From assembly GCF_007655135.1 (NCBI RefSeq), contig NC_045129.1, forward strand, positions 34,535,122 to 34,599,121: a stretch of 64,000 nucleotides of DNA, read 5' to 3'. The stretch comes from Punica granatum (lineage: Eukaryota; Streptophyta; Magnoliopsida; Myrtales; Lythraceae). The notes below the pieces were generated by a model that worked only from the letters and a program-made list of their open reading frames with translations, had not been told where the DNA came from and made no database searches. Of the stretch, positions 34,676-47,315 are shown piece after piece (the stretch's first letter is position 1; each line of letters starts with the position of its first letter). The translations under genes and the position numbers were made by a program.

Positions 34676-35511
34676 GTAGAGGTGTACCACTAATGAAACG
34701 AAAGAACAAAGAAAATTACATGATCGTGTTGGGTTGCATGTGAGAAAGGGACACATAGGCAAAAGCCTTTTTCGAAGAAAACAATCACCCATGGCCATGG
34801 CCAAAACTACAATAAAAAGAAGGTCCTATACATATAAAATATAGTATTAAATATAGCTACCAAAGTAATAAAAGTGAAACCCAGCGTGCAAAGGGTGCAA
34901 TTTGACTCAATATGGACACAATAATTTATGCATTTCAGCTTCATATATGATACATATAAATATTGCAATAAAATAATTCGATAAGAATCTTTCTATTTCG
35001 CTCTGAAAAATGTGGATGCAAAGGAACATATATATATATATATAGAGAGAGAGAGATGAAATGACATTCATCTTATTGAAACGCATATACTTATAAGATT
35101 CTGTGTCAATACATATTTAAATTATTGATGTTGTAACGATACACACTTAAATTAATATATCTTTCGTAACCAAATATATATATATATATATATCTTGGAA
35201 ACACATCTAATTTAACAAGTGGGATATGATGGACTAAGACCATGACCCGGATATATTTGAAAGGAAAAGTATAAATCATGAAGAAAATCGTTTATTTTAA
35301 TTATGCTTAATCAATTCGTAGTGAAAAGTTATACGAATAATATGGACATATATGAGGTCATTTATTGCATATGTAACGCATGGTAAAATTCATGTAATCC
35401 AATGAATTTACTTCAAACTTTTATAAATTCTGCATATAAATTATAAGGTAGGAGAATACTCGGCACAAAATATAACAATATCTGATTTTACGTTATCGAA
35501 AAATTTCATAC
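31471..35511. other. Gene-free, microsatellite-rich sequence
   Basis: No gene recognised. TA runs lie at about 32442-32470 and 33687-33710, and GA runs at about 34139-34160 and 34648-34676. A compound TA/GA run lies at about 35030-35056, with another TA run at 35176-35192. At 32640-32830 the minus strand has CTAGGTTTGATATT followed by body words and an A-run, resembling an eroded SINE; 33890-34010 has a similar B-box-like CTCAAATTCGAATC. These two are weak. Confidence 0.5.
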
Positions 35512-35514
35512 TTA

Positions 35515-35917
35515 GGTTTCATTTTGGTACACGGGAATAGAATGGAATGAAAAACTCATCATTTCACTTCATTTGCTTATATGATGACACTTTCATGAGT
35601 TAGAATTATTATTTTATTTGGAAAGCATTTTTCATTTAACTTGATGGAATGATCATTTCTTCAAAAAAATTAAGGAATGTTCATTGCATAATTTCTACTA
35701 AGCTTTATGAGAATCATATATTATCTGTTTAGTTTATATATCTAAAGATATAGTGTATAAAATAATATCTTAAAAAATGAGTTCATCCAATTAAATACAT
35801 TTCATATTCTCTAATTCAACATAAAAATCACTATTTTTCTCTTAATTTAATCACATATTACTATACGACATTCATTTAATTCATTTTCATTACATTTCTG
35901 TATACCAAAACGGGGCC
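35515..35917. mobile_element. Tourist-like MITE with TTA target duplication
   Basis: A 403-bp element flanked by TTA on both sides (35512-35514 and 35918-35920). Its termini are imperfect inverted repeats: GGTTTCATTTTGGTACACGG at the left, and GGCCCCGTTTTGGTATACAG as the reverse complement of the right. Similarity goes on for about 40 bases (AATGGAATGA against AATGAAAATGA). A 3-bp TTA duplication and GG-start termini fit PIF/Harbinger-derived elements. There is no coding frame. Confidence 0.75.
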
Positions 35918-36607
35918 TTACAATAATTAATTAATTACTCTCCATGCCACGGCTTTCATGTACCAGCACGTGAAAAATAGTAGAAATCGATAATTACATT
36001 TTCCATTTGAATCACGAAAAGTACATATATGAAAACCTTATAGAAGAAGATCCCCCAATATACAGTTTTTTTTTTTAGGTAAAAGATGGTCTTCAATCAA
36101 TTGATAAATTATACAACAACTTAATGTAGAAAATGGCATGTGAGTAAACTATTGAATTCAACATGTACGTTGGAAAGCTAGCCAAAGGAAACCTGCCGCT
36201 TGGTGATCCCTAACCCAACTCGGATTTCGAAAATAGGGCTGTAGAGGGAAATTGGGAAAAACGAAGCTTTTTAATTATCAATGTCAATAATATCATTAGG
36301 CTTTTAACTTTAGTACTGAAGAAATCAATTAAAATAATTAACCGATTAATTAATTAATTAATTAGTTTACAAGTAGATGGGGAAGAATAATAATTTGACG
36401 TTTGAAGGGTAGTGAGATTCTGATAAGGACATTTGACCAGGGATTTGGATCGTACCGCCTAATCTATTGACCCAAATTACACTTATATATTGTCGCTTCG
36501 ATTTGAGTGTGATCGAGGAGGAACAGTCAAGACGTAGGTAATTAAGTAGTTTTAAATACTAATTAATTATCTTTATAATTTTTGGCCAACTCTTATAATA
36601 TAGTTTA

Positions 36608-37055
36608 TGGTTAATCGCTTAGAAAAGCACGATCTTTGCAATTTTTCCTAAATATAGCATGACTTTCGGAAAATAGTACAGAAAAACACGACATTTGTAT
36701 TTTTTCCTAATTATAGCACGGCTTTTGGGGAGTAGTATAGAAATGCACCACATTTGCATTTTTTCAAAAATATAGTACAATCTTTAAAAAATAGCACAGA
36801 AACGTACGGTTTTCTTTTTAATGTACTTTAATCGTAACTAAACTTGAAAGTTGCGTCTTTCTATGTTATTTTTTAAAAGTTGTGCTATATTTAGAAAAAA
36901 AAAATGTAAAAGTCTTGCCATTCTATGCTACTCTCCAAAGGTCATGCTAAATTTAGGAAAAAATACAAAGGCCGTGCATTTCTGTGTTATTTTTAAAGAT
37001 CGTGCTATATTTAAGAAAAAGTGTAAAATTCATGCTTCTTTAGATGATTAATCCT
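36608..37055. repeat. Long palindrome made of inverted tandem arrays
   Basis: The left half has three tandem units of about 60 bp, with words like GAAAAGCACGA, TTTTTCCTAAATATAGCA and AAATAGTACAG. After a centre at about 36815-36850, the right half carries three such units in inverse orientation (TTCTATGTTATTTT, GTGCTATATTTAG). The outer ends GGTTAATCGCTTAGAAAAGCA and, inverted, GGATTAATCATCTAAAGAAGC also pair. It looks like a foldback or MITE-type element with internal repeats. Confidence 0.75.
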
Positions 37056-37504
37056 TTAATTTATGACCATCTCCCTTACAGAAAAGGTTTATGAACACCT
37101 TTAATTATTTCTCCATCTCCAGCTTGTTATTCGACATCCAATGGTGAAAATTAATTCGTAATGCTTCTCGTATCTACTTATCGTGCATTGCAGGCACTGG
37201 TTACGGAATTTGTGCGCTACGTTCTTTCATTCTCGATTTTACAACAACGCCTATCAATTTTTATGCATATTGATGTTGTTATATCTTTTCTTGTACGTTT
37301 TGGTTCCTGCATCTTATTAAGCCTCAACTTGCTCATGAAAAAAAAATTTGTTTTTTGTTCTATCATATGTCCTGTAATATATTTTTAGCCCGACTTATCT
37401 TGTATATTTACGATGGTGTTTGGTTTAACAAAATTTGAATCCCTAATATATCATTAAGTATTCTGACTTCAAGGAAGACTGGTATCTTTAGCTGATACAT
37501 CACA

Positions 37505-37942
37505 TATGAAATTCTTTTGCCCACTGTGTTTGAGAGTTTTTTAGGGAGAGAAAGGAGAGGGGAGGAGCGGAGAGAAAATGAGGGGAAATGAATTTCCTTG
37601 TTTGAGAGTAGTTAGCAAAAATAAATGAGAGGAGAGGAGTGAAAAGAGAAAATAAAATTTTAAAAGATTTTAGAAAAATTATTATAAAAATTTTAGAAAA
37701 ACCATTATAAAGAAAGTTATGTAGAGGAGGGAATAAAAAATACGTAAGTTCCTTCAAATTCCTCTAATTTAGAGTTGGAGGACTATGAGATTCTTTAACA
37801 ATGGAAGGAGACTGTTTCCCTTCAAATCTCTCATTTTCCCTCCCCTCTCTCTTAAATAAATTTCCCAAATAAGGGAACACTCTCTCTCCAAATCCTCTCT
37901 ATTTTTCTCCCTTCAAATCCAACTCCCAAATGCAATGTAATA
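37505..37942. repeat. MITE-like imperfect inverted repeat
   Basis: The left part is purine-rich (GTGTTTGAGAG, GGGAGAGAAAGGAGAGG, AAAATGAGGGGAAATG). The right part is its pyrimidine-rich counterpart (CATTTTCCCTCCCCTCTC, TTTTTCTCCCTTCAAATCC, CTCCCAAATGCAATG). The arms fit as degraded terminal inverted repeats of an element of about 440 bp. Confidence 0.45.
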
Positions 37943-40900
37943 ACAATGGAATGGAATCGACCAAAAACTTTTTATATGAAATGTTATTTTCGTCTCATTT
38001 CTTCATACCATCAAACATTCAATAAATTTCCCGATGGCTTTTCAATTTTTGTCTGATCTGGCCAAATAAATTTCGATATATATATATATATATATATTTC
38101 TGTGTATATCGAGAATTGTGATCGAAACATGGCACTTTGGATGATTACGAGGCTATTCTAATAATCAGCCATATAATAATCATTAGCTGCCTTAAATCGA
38201 GAAGGAGAAAAAACATTCCTATATATGGTAGGGATTTATAGGGCAATTTCAAGCTCTCTTCAAATATTACAAACTATATAAAAAGAACAAACAAAAACAG
38301 AAGGAAATATTGCCAAAAACACTTTCCTATGAAATTCCATCCATGTGGCAACCATATAGAACCTCGAGATAGGGCTGTCGGACGCTACATATCCTACACT
38401 CATAGGGACCAAAATCTTTTTTTTTTTTCCTGGGTAATGGGGACCAAAATCTAAAGTGATCTCGCTTCACTTCAATTGACTATGATTTTTTTTTTCTGTT
38501 GAACTAATATCACCATTCACGTAAACATTCTAGAAATTTACGATACAAGTCACTTTGATCATATAAGTCGGGCAGGTAGCAAAATAAGGAATATATTCTT
38601 TTATATGTATTTTGAGATAACTCAAACTTTCGTCCAAAACATGACTTGAGTCTTTATTAAAGTCATGCTTGTTGACCATTGTGCTAAATGCAAAATATTC
38701 AAATTGGATCTCTTTCCCCTCAGGCAGATTCATTGGAGTTTTTATTAATTTCTATATTGCGAAGAAAAAGACCGAAATTTCATCCTTGTCATATGGGATT
38801 CTATTGAATAAACCTTTTAATCCCCGCTAGTCTTCGTGTACAATGCAGGACCTTTTATTATCGCTCTTACATATGCCATGTACATGACCTTAAACACCTA
38901 CTTTCGATGGTTGATCACGAGCATTTTTTTTTTCTCTTTACTATTTCAGCCTTAACATTATTAGTAACCATAAGGAGGGATGATCCTTCCTCTCTCAGAC
39001 ATGGATCGGACATGGAGAAATTACATGATGTGCATCCCACAACGGTCAAAATATGATCCTCGCATGGTGTGAGCTTACATATGGTACCTAAGAGCATGTG
39101 TCCCCTGCCATGATCAGTCTCATTTGAACTTATAATGAAATAAAGATTCAATAGTAAAATTTAAATTAATAGGTTACAATGATAGACGATCAATATTTTT
39201 TTTTTCCGACGTGGGACAAAATTTAATTCTCAACACACGGCATAACTTTTTGCCGCAGGATAATACTAGTGGAGAACAAAAATCCATTGCATCATTGTAT
39301 GGTCAAATCTTTCAAGAAGTCAAAATAAAATATAATAAGAATAGTATACACGTCCATGCAAAGTTGGTATTTTGGGAGTGATGCTCCTAACATATATAGT
39401 AGCATTAAGAAAGCTATTAATTAGGGGCTTCATGGAATCGAAGAGTTGGCTGGATCACAAATAGGGGTCAACACTGTCAAAGTTAATTACTCAAAAAAAT
39501 GAAATTATAAATTCATTATAATTTTATGACTAATATTTTTAATCTGTTTGTCTTCGTGAATCCCATGAATCACCATTTCCAAAACACCACACGTTTGACA
39601 GATTTAAGAAAAGAGAGAAAGTCAAAGGCAACTTCCGTGTTCCATCGGACAAACTCAATGAGATCAGAGAGAGAGAGAGAGAGAGAGAGATGCAGTGCCA
39701 TGACACACCTTGTTTGTAAATCAAGTGATTTTTTTTTTATATTTGATTTTTGTTAGTCGATTTCATTTGCTCATCTATTAGATCTTCTTTAGGCTTTTTT
39801 TTTTTTGGTCATGTAAAAATTGAACAAATAAGATGCCATAGATAATTTCCTTTCTTTGTGTATATCCGTAAAATGGTTCGACATAACAATGATCCTAAAC
39901 CTTGCTATCAACGGGGCAATAGTATGCAAGGATCGGGCGAAGTATAAGTCCTCTCCCTCCTAGTAGTACGAAACACGAGTCAGTAATCCTATACAAAAGA
40001 TGTAGCCACCTTAATAATCAACGGCACCTACATTGTGTGTGTGTGTGTGTGTAAATATATATCGAATGGCTAATCCTTTCTTAATTCGATAGGCTACACC
40101 GGCACATAATATTGAGAATCGAAGGCCTTCAGATAGAGATTTGGGCCATGGACAATCACAACAAACTTGGACAAGCCCATTGGGCAGCCTCCATTAACTC
40201 GTTTAATCTTACCCAATGGTCACCTGCCGACTTCATGTTAAAACCTCTATTTTCGTTTCCAAAGCCAGGCATAGCTCAATTGATAACACCCTAGTATTTC
40301 AAGCACTAAGAAGTTGAAATGTCCTTCAAGATTTAGGGGCAAATGAAGGGGGAATCTTACTAAAAGGAGTACTCTCGACTATAAATGTACGGATAAATGG
40401 TGTGCCTTCGATACATCATTGAGGTTGTCATGACAAACTCAAATTCTTGAATCCTTAAATAGTAATAGCTCAAATCGAACATTTTGCGACAAAATTCGAA
40501 TCCATATAATTACACTCCATTGGAATTGCTACGCCGATTTGCCCTGACCCTTTTCTAGCTATCAAAAGAATCATCTACTCTTGTTTTCATAAAAGAAAAT
40601 GAGTCCCGCGATATTACATTCAATTCCGTAAGTAGGATGCATCATAAAGGAAACAGCAGAAAGGGTATCAGAGGTAATATCCCAATACAAAATTCTAGGA
40701 TCACTGCTAAATTTTCAAGTCGCCCAAAGAGCGAAACCTTTTAGAAATGACAATATTTCATGCTCGTGCAAAAAAGTTTGTACTGACAACATTTCACACA
40801 AAAAGAACATTTCGTACCAATAATGTCTGATACGAAACATTATTCTTTTAATACGAAATTTTTTCACTGCCACAAAACTTGTGCCAAAAGTTAATCACTT

Positions 40901-41222
40901 CTACAAAACGATGTTCTCCAAATACAAAAAGTTCTCACTCAGATGACTGAACAATCAGCCACGAGATCCTGGAATTTTTGCTTTTCCTTGACAGACCGCA
41001 AATAATAAAATTTACGCAAAACAAGGGATCAGTTCTTGGTATGAAACTCAGCCCCGATACTGAACCCCAACTCACTTCAGATCAAGCAGTAATCAAACCA
41101 ATCTCTAACATAAAGCCACATCACCACAAGCATGATATCACAAGCCTACTTTCATAATCATAGCATGCCATACTTGCCTAAGCTCTTCTCCACAGATAAA
41201 ATTCAGATCATGCCAAGGCCAA
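37943..41222. other. Gene-free sequence
   Basis: No gene recognised. Contains TA runs at about 38078-38096, a GA run at 39666-39690 and a GT run at 40037-40052. At 40264-40330, GGCATAGCTCAATTGATAAC resembles a pol III A box and could be an eroded SINE, but I do not call it. Confidence 0.5.
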
Positions 41223-41416
41223 AACAGCACTGCCATGTTTCCGATATGCAACACTTGGCAAGTTCAGAAAATGCATGTTCCCAACAGAGCTCTAGTATCT
41301 ATCTAACAGCACTGGCATGGTATCCGACATGCCACACTCAGCAAGTAAAGAAAATACATGTTCCAACAGAGCTCTAGTATCTATCTATGTTCTAACAGTG
41401 CTCTAGCATCTATCTA
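41223..41416. repeat. Tandem duplication of an 82-bp unit, with a partial third
   Basis: The units at 41223 and 41305 share AACAGCACTG, CATG, GCAAGT, AGAAAAT, CATGTTCC and CAACAGAGCTCTAGTATCTA. A short third piece (TCTAACAGTGCTCTAGCATC) follows at about 41391. It lies about 400 bp downstream of the eS27 stop codon. Confidence 0.75.
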
Positions 41417-41813
41417 CCAAAGAACACGCCAGTCACAACATTTGCAGCAACAAAAGATATCAAACCTTAAAAAACCCACTTTTCTTAGATAAGAAACTGC
41501 TGCCGTTAGTACAATGATGCACAGAAAGGACAAAAGGATGCACGAATCATAACATATGGTGCATGTAAGTGCTTGTACAAGAAAGGAAAACACACTGAAG
41601 CAGGAAACACAGCAAGGAAGACAATCCAACCAAAATTAAAGAGAAAACACCATTCATTAAATTAAATTAAAGGTAAAAGACAAAGACAGTATTACATGAT
41701 TTAAGGTTCAAAAGCTTGTACCAGAAAAGTCGCTACTAAACCCAAAACAAACTCTACTAACAATTTTTGTGTTCTAGATAAGATTAAGAAGTGTAACCAT
41801 AGCATCAACACAA

Positions 41814-42668
<855 letters not shown>

Positions 42669-43379
42669 TTCCAACGAAGAGTGGATTCCACCGAGATCGC
42701 AAACACTACAGATATCTCCGGTGAAGTCCGAGAGTCGGCGCGGGAGAGCTTCCGGGGGCGAGAGTGGCAGATGGTGCGAGAAGAGTGGAATGACACGCAT
42801 TTTAAATGGTTCGAGGAACACATCTCAGCCGTTGGATCTGAGGGAACGGGCGATCGTGACCCTTCGTTCATAACCTTCTCGCGGCGTCTAGGGCAACTTT
42901 AGACAGGGTTGAAATCGTCATTTGACGCCCTGCAAGGGCCCAATGGGCTTAGATCTCTCATCGAGATGGTCAGATGGGCCGGACCGGCCCGGCCCATCAG
43001 GTAAGCCAGAAGGGAAGTAAAGCGGGAATCAGCTCCGCCGACGTCAGAGGCTACCCGAGGGAAGCTTTTGTCGCAGAGAGCAGAAGCCATAGGACGAAAG
43101 GGGCGGGAATCAAAGCCGGAGGACTCGGTCGGCCGTCGCGGCTGAAGGGGAACACCGACTCCGTTTCGCTCCTTCGAGTTCAGGTATCGACGTTATACAC
43201 TGTTGCTAATTTACCCTGAAGACGGGTGCGTTTGGTTTTCGGTGAAATTGGTGGAGTGGGTTTTGCGAGGGAGGTGATCGATGAATTGCCTGAGTGGAGT
43301 AACTAGCTTGTTGAACTGAAAAGGTTCTGACTTTAATTTTAACTTTTAAAGGTTTCTGAGCTGTTGGACCATTGAGGCA
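42669..43379. promoter_or_regulatory. Bidirectional promoter with site II cluster
   Basis: 711 bp separate the two start codons. Four site II cores (TGGGCC/T in either orientation) lie at 42937-42942, 42944-42949, 42975-42980 and 42991-42996. Site II elements bind TCP factors and are typical of promoters of ribosomal protein and cell-growth genes in plants (family knowledge). On the plus side a likely non-coding first exon ends at about 43182 (TTCAG|GTATCG), and its intron ends before GTTTCTGAGC near 43351. Confidence 0.7.
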
Positions 43380-44847
43380 ATGGAGGGTGGAGTTGCTGCT
43401 GCGGGAGGCTACCAGCCTCCAGCTGGATTTGTAGAGGATCAAAGGGAACCTTTGCTTGATTTGAAACTAACGGACTCCACCGAGCTTTGGCTCATTCAGT
43501 GGCCTCGCAATACAGTTAGTTCGCCGTCCATTTCATGCTTTTCAACTATCTGATTAAACGTATTTTATGGCTATTTAAGTAAAAGCAGATGGTGTTATAT
43601 CTGTTCTTCTGGAATGTCGATGTGATCAGTTAGTTGATTGCTCTTGAAGAAACCTCTGGGTTATAGTGCAAGGATGGAATGTTGGGGTGTGGCTTAGGGG
43701 CAGTCGTTTGTGAAATATCTCGTATAATTTTTGTATTAGATGCCATAGTTGTTTGTATATTTTGTTGTTAGTCAACCTTATATTTGTATTTTGGTTGGTG
43801 CAGCCTCCTGACTTTAATGGACAAGAAGTAACGCTCAAGCTTAACCATGACGGAAAGTTAGGAAGTTTTGAGGGTTCGTCTGGTAATTGTAACATCTATT
43901 CCAGCATATCAGACTTGAGAACTACATGAGGCTTGAATTGGTTGATATTGCATTTTAGAACTTGTGTTTGCTGTGAAAAATCTTGCATAAATGTAAGGGA
44001 TCTGGTGTATATCATAAAGGATTTGCCTTCTCTATTGATTCTTACTAGGTGACGTTACTCTCTGTGACAGGCAAAGAATATGATGTGGTTAGCTATTCCG
44101 CTCAGGAGCCTGATGCAACTGTTTTCCTATCATCTTCTTCCGGTTCAAAAATTGGTATGTTTAGATGGCTCAACTAGTTTATCACATCCATTTCTTGTTA
44201 TTGTAAGTTAAATTTACGTTGATATGTGATACCAAAAGGAGATTTAAAATGTCAATTGTGATGGAGCTGTTCAGCAGGAAGTAGCTAAACTCAATGCGTT
44301 GGAATTTTGAACCGCAGAGAGCTCTCTGTTTTGCTCTCTCATGTTTGTTGGAAATTGGCACATCCGAGTGACGTGTCTTTTATCGGGGTACATTATTTAC
44401 AAACTTTTGATGTGCTACTTCTTCTTATTGGCAGTGGGGAAGATTTCACGGCGAGTTTCCCTCGTCCACTACCCAGACCCTACAGAGCTCGAGAAGCTCG
44501 ATCCCAGTAATCTGAAACAACTGTACCAGAAACCTGATGGGACCTCCATGGCAAATACTTCCCACCAGTTCCCCACTCCAACTCAGAGCACAAAGTTGAG
44601 GGGCTCACGAACGTCGAGCAAGTATGCGGCCTCCTCCCACGGCAGTCGGCAAAGAGGGGCCAGCCTCGAAGCTGGAGAGGCATCAAGGTCACGGAAACGG
44701 GCCGGCGAGTCTTCTGGCCCCAGGGACCATGTCCACAGTGGAGTAACTTCGGAACATTCTCGGGGCCATAACTCAGCTGTTTCATCAGGGTCCATGGGGA
44801 ATTCTCATCAGAAATCACCTAAGAAGAAGAAGAAGAGTGAAGAGTAA
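43380..44847 (+). CDS. Mediator-associated protein 2-like nuclear protein
   Basis: Four exons: 43380-43514, 43804-43882, 44071-44154 and 44435-44847. They give 236 residues with in-frame GT-AG junctions (donors GTTAGT, GTAATT, GTATGT). The N-terminal 115 residues carry GYQPPAGFVED, TELWLIQWPRN, KEYDVVSYSAQEPDATVF and ISRRVSLVHYPDP. This pattern matches the plant protein annotated as mediator-associated protein 2, which is distantly related to the RNA polymerase I subunit RPA34.5 family. The C-terminal half is disordered, rich in Ser, Arg, His and Gly, and ends in KKKKK, a likely nuclear localisation signal. A role in transcription is taken from the family name; its biochemical function is not established here. 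It is divergent with eS27. Confidence 0.78.
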
Positions 44848-46500
44848 AACCTCTTCGGAGAAGAAGACTCAATCCCTCCCTCATTAGGGATGTCCATGGG
44901 TTTCGGTAAACAGGTTTTAACCCTACCTGGACCCTAATGGGTAATAAAAGGGTTTTGCCCGTTGAATTATGGGAAGGGTTTTGGGATTTTTAGTCAAAAT
45001 CTACAGGGTGAAGTGGTTTGATTTTTTGCATGAAAACCCGTGCCAAACCCGTTGAGTTTAAAATTACTAAAGTACCCCCGTTAAGGAGCTTGTAGAGGAT
45101 TCAGTTGTTGGGGTTTTAATGGAGTGAATTGTTTGAATTTATTTTGGATTGTGTTGGAGAAATTGGTGTGTTGTTTGAGAAGGGGAAACCTAGGAGATAG
45201 TGAATTTCATCATTTTTCAACTCAAAAATAAAATTTATCATTTGTTGGTCATGTATTTTGCATTTTAGTAGGTCAAGCGAAGAGACCACGAATTGAGAAA
45301 ATACCAGTTGAAAATCCTACGTGGAAGGCAGGAAGGCTCTCGTCGCATGACCAAGTACACGGACTCTTCTTAATTGTACAAATCCGAAGAGGCTAACTTA
45401 ATTAATAATCTATATATGGATAGGCTTAGAGATAGGGAAATGGGAGGACATATAAACAATCCCAATAATAATTTAATCGAGTCCAGAATTTTTGGTTGGC
45501 ATCACGTTAAACTTTGTTGAACTTCTTGTTATTTTTCTTTCTTCTTTTTTCTTGAACTTATGTAATTATTTGTCTTTTGATCCATCGCTCTCGGCTAAGT
45601 CAAGCAGTGGATACCAACAAAGTAGCAATTGAGAAATGTGAACTGGGGACGAAAACTGGCGTACTATCGTATTTGTGCTATTTCTTTGGTCAATATAGAT
45701 TTGATGTATTATGGTTGAACGGGGTTGTGAGCCACGTGATGTGTGAGTGCATTCTTGCACTCAATCCCCTACTTATTTCACAAGAATCTATTCATTCACG
45801 TTCTTCGACACATGGGTGCCCAATTGATATAGATAAAATTAAATTCATCTACTTTTTATCTTGAAACTCATTTAATTTAATCGATGTTTTTATTCAATAA
45901 ATCCATGTGCTTTTACTATGGATATGAATGCTTTAATGGCAAAAGAGTTCTCGGTGAAAACTCGTTAAGTTATTGGAAAGGGTTTGAGATATTTATCATA
46001 AATTCTTAGCGCGGTTAAGATAGGTTTGTGACAAACTCTCCATAAAGGGTTTGGATTTGGGAAGAATCAAGCCGTTCCAAACCATGCCTGCGAACATTCC
46101 TGTCCCTCAATACGGGGGAGAGATCGAAAGCAATGTCTTATTAGTTTCCGAGGTGCTTGTGTGTTGCTGAAACATTATGCCAGCTGAAAATTTTCGCTGG
46201 GTTGTCTATGATTATAGTTTCCTTTGGTATATTTTTGACATTACTCGAAGAATATGAAAGATGCCTCGTACCATACAGAGCTCATCCGAAGGTGCAGTTG
46301 ACGACCGGGGACTTCGTCCTCCTTGAATTGTCATCAATGAGTGCGCATTTCTCGGGCAACATTGATACATTGTTGTTAATGACAAGTAGGCTTGTATTTT
46401 TACATTTATGATATTTATTTTATTTTTAACATATATTTTTTAATTTATTTAATTTTTAACACGACTCGAGTTCGATCCGTCTCCCAGTTTGCAATTTTTA
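44848..46500. other. Intergenic sequence, possibly containing a decayed hAT-like element
   Basis: No gene recognised. The left part opens TTAGGGATGTCCATGGG (about 44884) and is rich in GGGTTT/AACCC. The right part, read on the minus strand, opens GAGGGACAGGAATG (about 46110) and is also rich in AAACCC. The opposed YAGGGA-type ends 1.2 kb apart could be a decayed hAT-type element, but no 8-bp duplication is visible. Frames at 45577-45864 and 46157-46411 have no recognised domain. Confidence 0.35.
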
Positions 46501-46546
46501 ATGGAGGAGGGACTCCCTTCCTCTTCTACATGGCGACCCAACTTGT

Positions 46547-46770
46547 CACGTGCCAGAAGTCCCACCTCCAATCACAGCCCGCCACGTCAACGACAAAACC
46601 ACCCTGGACTAGTCCCACTGTTTTCCGGATCCAACGAGCCCAGCCGCCTATTATCCCGTCCGAAAACCAAACAGCCCCGTGACCCGATTCCCATTTCATA
46701 ACCCGAGCCGAGTTGGCTCCGATTCTTCCCCCGGCTCGGCTCGGCTCGGCTCACCGCTGGGCTATAAAAT
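46547..46770 (+). promoter_or_regulatory. CYP51 core promoter: G-box, CCAAT, TATA box
   Basis: A CACGTG G-box lies at 46547-46552, CCAAT at 46568-46572, a CGGCT pentamer repeat at about 46732-46751 and TATAAAA at 46763-46769. Transcription should start about 30 bases further on. A 5' UTR intron probably runs from about 46930 (TTTTCAG|GTTCGA) to about 47298 (TTGATTCAG), just before the ATG. Confidence 0.65.
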
Positions 46771-47315
46771 CTCCCGACAATCGACAGTCTCGCACGCACT
46801 TCACTCGCTCAGCAGGAATATCATAGGCAGAACTGATGAAGACGCCCTTGTCCTCTGCCTAGAAGGAGGAATCCTCTCGATCTCTCATCCCTCTCCGCCT
46901 CCTCGCTCGTGGATTTGAATCCTTTTCAGGTTCGACCCTTAGTCTCTCCTCTAATTGCTCAATTTCAGTCTTCAGATCGATGCTTCTGCTCGTGCCTCGA
47001 TGATTCCTAGGTGGTACAGTACGATTCACGACCAGCTCAAGCTTGCTTTTGCTCTCTGTTTGAATGCCGTCGGGCTAAGCCTAGGATTATTGAATTGAAC
47101 TCTTCTACATTTGGATTTTGCAATGTATTATGCATCCTGGCCTTAAATCTGGTCGATTATCCGCATACGAGTCTGCACGTGCTGAAATTTTCGATCCGAA
47201 GCTGAACGGGTCGGGGATGTGTTCGTGCTTGTTTCGTTTCTGAATTTTCAATAATTTTGAAGCTGATTCTCGTCTGCTGTTTCGGATGCTTGATTCAGTT
47301 GTTTGAGCTTCGGAC

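Noticed and set aside
45577..46411. Frames at 45577-45864 and 46157-46411 as genes
   Set aside because: No recognised domain, no splice partner, and they lie in a repeat-like interval.
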